Assembly (NCBI GenBank): GCA_024640625.1
Contig: JAHEER010000032.1
Span: 1 to 36,843 of the forward strand
Reading direction: 5' to 3'
Length of the DNA: 36,843 nucleotides
Source: Desulfobulbaceae bacterium
GTDB taxonomy: Bacteria > Desulfobacterota > Desulfobulbia > Desulfobulbales > Desulfocapsaceae
This document shows positions 34,319 to 36,843 of the stretch, in pieces (within the stretch, counting starts at the first letter, position 1; each line of letters starts with the position of its first letter). The notes under the pieces were generated by a model. That model was not told where the DNA came from, did no database searches, and saw only the letters and a program-made list of their open reading frames with translations. Position numbers and translations under genes: made by a program.

Positions 34319-35572
34319 ATGTTGAAACCGACGACACTTGCGATAATTCTGGCCGGGGGCAGGGCGGATGAGCTCAATGTGCTCACCTATTATCGACCCA
34401 AAGCGGCTGTGCCCTACGGCGGCTTCGCCAGGGTGATAGACTTCGCTCTGTCCAATCTGATGAATTCGGGAATCGAGCAGATTGCCATTCTCAGTCAGTA
34501 CCGCAGCTATTCCCTGATCAATCACATCGGCACCGGTGCGGCCTGGGACATGGTGGGCCGCTATCGGGGGGTTTCCATCCTGCCGCCTTTCATAGATTCC
34601 GAGCAGCAGGACTGGTATCGTGGATCGGCGGATGCGGCCTATAAGAATCTCGATTTCATTCAGTATCACAATCCCGAGGAGATTCTAATCCTTTCCGGCG
34701 ATCATATCTATCAGATGGATTATCAAGATGTGATTGCCTACCATCACAAAAAAGACGCCGACCTAACGGTGGTCTGCAAAAAGGTCGAAAGGGCGAGAGC
34801 TTCTCGTTTCGGAATGGCCCACCTCGACGACGAGGACGGTGAACACGGCGGCAAACTGATCAATTACCAGGAGAAGAGCGAAAATCCTGAGGGCGAGTGG
34901 TCATCGCTCACGGTCCTCTGTTTCAAACCGAAAGTATTGTACCGGGTACTGGAAGAAAACCAGGCGGACGAATCCTACGAATTCGGCCGCGACATTATCC
35001 CTCGACTGGTGCGTCAGGGCAGCCGGATCTACGGGTATAAATTCGACGGCTACTGGGGGTATACCAGAACGGTGATGGAATATTGGAGCGCCAATATGGA
35101 TCTGCTGGGAGACCAGCCGCTGGTGGATCTTGAGCGCTGGGGCATCAGGACTAATCTCGATCACCGGGCGCTCAGGGATTATCAGCCGGCGCTTATCGGC
35201 AAGGACGCCGAGGTGCGCAACAGCCTGGTCTACAACGGCTGTGAAGTCGAGGGAACAGTGAGAAACTCGATTCTGTTTCCCGGCGTGCATGTGGGGGCGG
35301 GTTCGGTCATCGAGAACTCGGTAATTTTCTTCAGCAACGTGATCGGGAAAAACTGTCGGTTTGACAAGCTGATTTCAGATGTCAACACGACCTACGAGGA
35401 TGGGGTCCAGATCGGTATCGAGGACGGTGAAATGGAAAAAGAGATTACCGTCGTCGGCTGGAACAACAGGGTTCCGGCCGGCACCAGGCTGGGAAAAGGA
35501 GTAACCGTAACACCCAGGCTCGATCGCGACAAATGGCCGGCACTAGTTGAAGCGGGGAGGGTACTGAAATGA
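34319..35572 (+). CDS. GlgC-family protein with degenerate catalytic site (GlgD-like)
   Basis: This 417-residue protein has the nucleotidyltransferase and C-terminal beta-helix domains of ADP-glucose pyrophosphorylase. It keeps K28 in R-P-K-A-A-V, D128 in G-D-H-I-Y-Q-M-D, and K186. It lacks two key elements. The loop G-G-x-G-T-R-L reads G13-G-R-A-D-E-L19, placing Glu where the Arg should be. The Y-W-R-D-V-G-T motif reads Y245-W-G-Y-T-R-T251, losing the metal-binding Asp. It is probably a non-catalytic regulatory partner. The ATG at 34319 has GAGAGG upstream and the stop overlaps the next gene by four bases. Confidence 0.88.
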   Translation: MLKPTTLAIILAGGRADELNVLTYYRPKAAVPYGGFARVIDFALSNLMNSGIEQIAILSQYRSYSLINHIGTGAAWDMVGRYRGVSILPPFIDSEQQDWYRGSADAAYKNLDFIQYHNPEEILILSGDHIYQMDYQDVIAYHHKKDADLTVVCKKVERARASRFGMAHLDDEDGEHGGKLINYQEKSENPEGEWSSLTVLCFKPKVLYRVLEENQADESYEFGRDIIPRLVRQGSRIYGYKFDGYWGYTRTVMEYWSANMDLLGDQPLVDLERWGIRTNLDHRALRDYQPALIGKDAEVRNSLVYNGCEVEGTVRNSILFPGVHVGAGSVIENSVIFFSNVIGKNCRFDKLISDVNTTYEDGVQIGIEDGEMEKEITVVGWNNRVPAGTRLGKGVTVTPRLDRDKWPALVEAGRVLK

Positions 35573-36837
35573 GAAAATCTGGCGACGCCCTCGTACTTCT
35601 GCTGGCCGGCGGGGTAGGCAGCCGCCTCAACCTGCTTGTCGAAAAAAGAGCCAAGCCGGCGGTGACGTTCGGCGGCATTTACCGAATCATCGATTTCAGT
35701 CTCAGCAACGTGATGAATTCAGGGCTCACCAGAGTGGGTGTACTAACCCAATACAAACCGCTCTCCCTGATGAGTCATATCAGCACCGGCGAGCCCTGGG
35801 ATTTTACCGGCCGCAGCCGCGTCGTCAAAATTCTGCCGCCCCGCACCGGCTCCAAGGATTCTGACTGGTACCAGGGAACTGCCGACGCGGTACGGCGCAA
35901 TGTCGATTTTATCGAAGCCAACGAGTCGGAGGAGGTAGTTATTCTCTCCGGCGACCATATCTACCATATGGATTTTGCTGCGATGCTTGAATTTCATCGG
36001 TCCAAAAAGGCCGACGTAACAGTGGGCATGATGGTAGTCCCGAGGGAGCAGATTCACCAGTTCGGGGCAGGAATCACCAATAATGACGGCCGCATCGTCG
36101 ATTGGGAGGAAAAGCCCGAGGTGCCGAAGACCAATCTGGCCTCCATGGGTATCTATGTGTTCAACCGAAACTATCTGCTGAGCAGCCTGGCACGCTCGTA
36201 CAACGAGATCGATTTCGGCATGCACATCCTGCCCTGGGCGATTGACAATGACAATGTCTTCGCCTATCCGTTCTATGGATATTGGCGTGACGTCGGCACC
36301 ATCCAGGCGTATTGGGAAGCTAATATGGATCTGCTCAAGCAGGATGGCGCAATTTCGCCTGAAAGGTGGCAGATTCGCACCAACGTCGAAGCAGAATACC
36401 GCCAGGCCGATAGGCCCGCGGCCAGATACGGTTCCAATGCCAGGGTGCAGAATTCATGGATTTCAGCCGGTTGTGTCGTTAAGGGCAGCGTCCTCAATTC
36501 GGTGTTGTCGCCCGGGGTGGTTGTCGAGGAAGGAGCGCGGGTCAAAAATTCGATACTTTTCAGAGACTGCGTGGTGGAAAACAAGGCCGAGGTCGATTTG
36601 GTTATCAGCGATAAATTTACCCGTTTTGGACCCGATTCGATTGTCGGAACCGGCGACCACCACGACATTGCTAATCGGCTCTACCCCAAGCACCTCTACA
36701 CGGGCATTACACTGATTGGTGAGTCCGCCCGGATTCCTGAACGGATGAAGGTGGGCCGTAACAGCATCATTAAATGCAATGCGCGTGAAGAGGAATTTAC
36801 CGTTCCGGTGCTGCAGGATGGAGAATCATTAACCTGA
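35569..36837 (+). CDS. glgC: Glucose-1-phosphate adenylyltransferase
   Basis: This 422-residue enzyme makes ADP-glucose from glucose-1-phosphate and ATP, the committed step of bacterial glycogen synthesis. Catalytic signatures are intact: G14-G-V-G-S-R19-L, R27-A-K29-P-A-V, G-D129-H-I-Y, E-E-K182-P, L-A-S-M-G-I-Y-V-F and Y238-W-R-D241-V-G-T. The C-terminal beta-helix has hexapeptide repeats. Its ATG overlaps the previous stop (ATGA), so the two GlgC-type chains are probably made in step. The stop at 36835-36837 lies six bases before the window ends. Confidence 0.95.
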   Translation: MRKSGDALVLLLAGGVGSRLNLLVEKRAKPAVTFGGIYRIIDFSLSNVMNSGLTRVGVLTQYKPLSLMSHISTGEPWDFTGRSRVVKILPPRTGSKDSDWYQGTADAVRRNVDFIEANESEEVVILSGDHIYHMDFAAMLEFHRSKKADVTVGMMVVPREQIHQFGAGITNNDGRIVDWEEKPEVPKTNLASMGIYVFNRNYLLSSLARSYNEIDFGMHILPWAIDNDNVFAYPFYGYWRDVGTIQAYWEANMDLLKQDGAISPERWQIRTNVEAEYRQADRPAARYGSNARVQNSWISAGCVVKGSVLNSVLSPGVVVEEGARVKNSILFRDCVVENKAEVDLVISDKFTRFGPDSIVGTGDHHDIANRLYPKHLYTGITLIGESARIPERMKVGRNSIIKCNAREEEFTVPVLQDGESLT

Positions 36838-36843
36838 AAGAAA

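Noticed and set aside
1..36843. Mobile elements, CRISPR arrays, prophage genes, tRNA or rRNA genes
   Set aside because: No transposase or integrase reading frame, direct-repeat array or cloverleaf-like stretch was noticed, and no frameshifted or broken gene was identified. tuf is cut only by the window edge.

Overview
This window reads as a chromosomal housekeeping region of a Gram-negative, mid-GC bacterium, most likely a Desulfobacterota member of the Desulfobulbales type. That assignment is inference from gene order and protein style; no database search was possible. Gram-negative support comes from an LptG-type LPS-export permease, an RseP-type protease and an FKBP-N/FKBP isomerase with a signal peptide. 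No mobile element, CRISPR array, tRNA or rRNA gene is visible.

Layout. (1) 1-15372, plus strand: the 3' end of tuf followed by the S10, spc and alpha ribosomal-protein clusters (rpsJ to rplQ), including secY, map, infA, rpmJ and rpoA. Hairpins lie between rplO and secY and between rpsD and rpoA, and a strong terminator follows rplQ. (2) 15448-29442, plus strand: a YkgJ-type Cys-cluster protein, then rpsB-tsf-pyrH-frr-uppS-cdsA-dxr-rseP-tsaB-ispG-proS, a long RelA/SpoT homologue and a zinc-ribbon/Smr protein. Most junctions from uppS onward overlap or are under 35 bp, which suggests one long operon linking translation, undecaprenyl/isoprenoid synthesis, phospholipid synthesis, envelope proteolysis, tRNA modification and the stringent response. 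(3) 29579-30349: a secreted FKBP isomerase, convergent with a minus-strand trio (crcB, lptG, DUF362) at 30356-32691. (4) 32692-33142: a 451-bp divergent intergenic region with a promoter-like element and a hairpin-rich leader. (5) 33143-36837, plus strand: a DHH/DHHA1 phosphoesterase and two tandem GlgC-family proteins.

Three points deserve most attention. First, the two GlgC paralogues overlap by 4 bp. The second keeps the catalytic signatures, while the first has lost the G-T-R loop and the metal-binding Asp of the YWRDVGT motif. This looks like a catalytic/regulatory AGPase pair analogous to Firmicutes GlgC/GlgD. Second, the RelA/SpoT homologue has a normal synthetase site but its HDxxED hydrolase motif reads HGSLKN, so it is probably a synthetase only. 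Third, the leader upstream of the DHH gene carries several GGA motifs, two of them in hairpin loops, an arrangement typical of CsrA targets and decoys.

A smaller pattern: 5 of 11 small-subunit ribosomal protein genes start with TTG, against none of 16 large-subunit genes.
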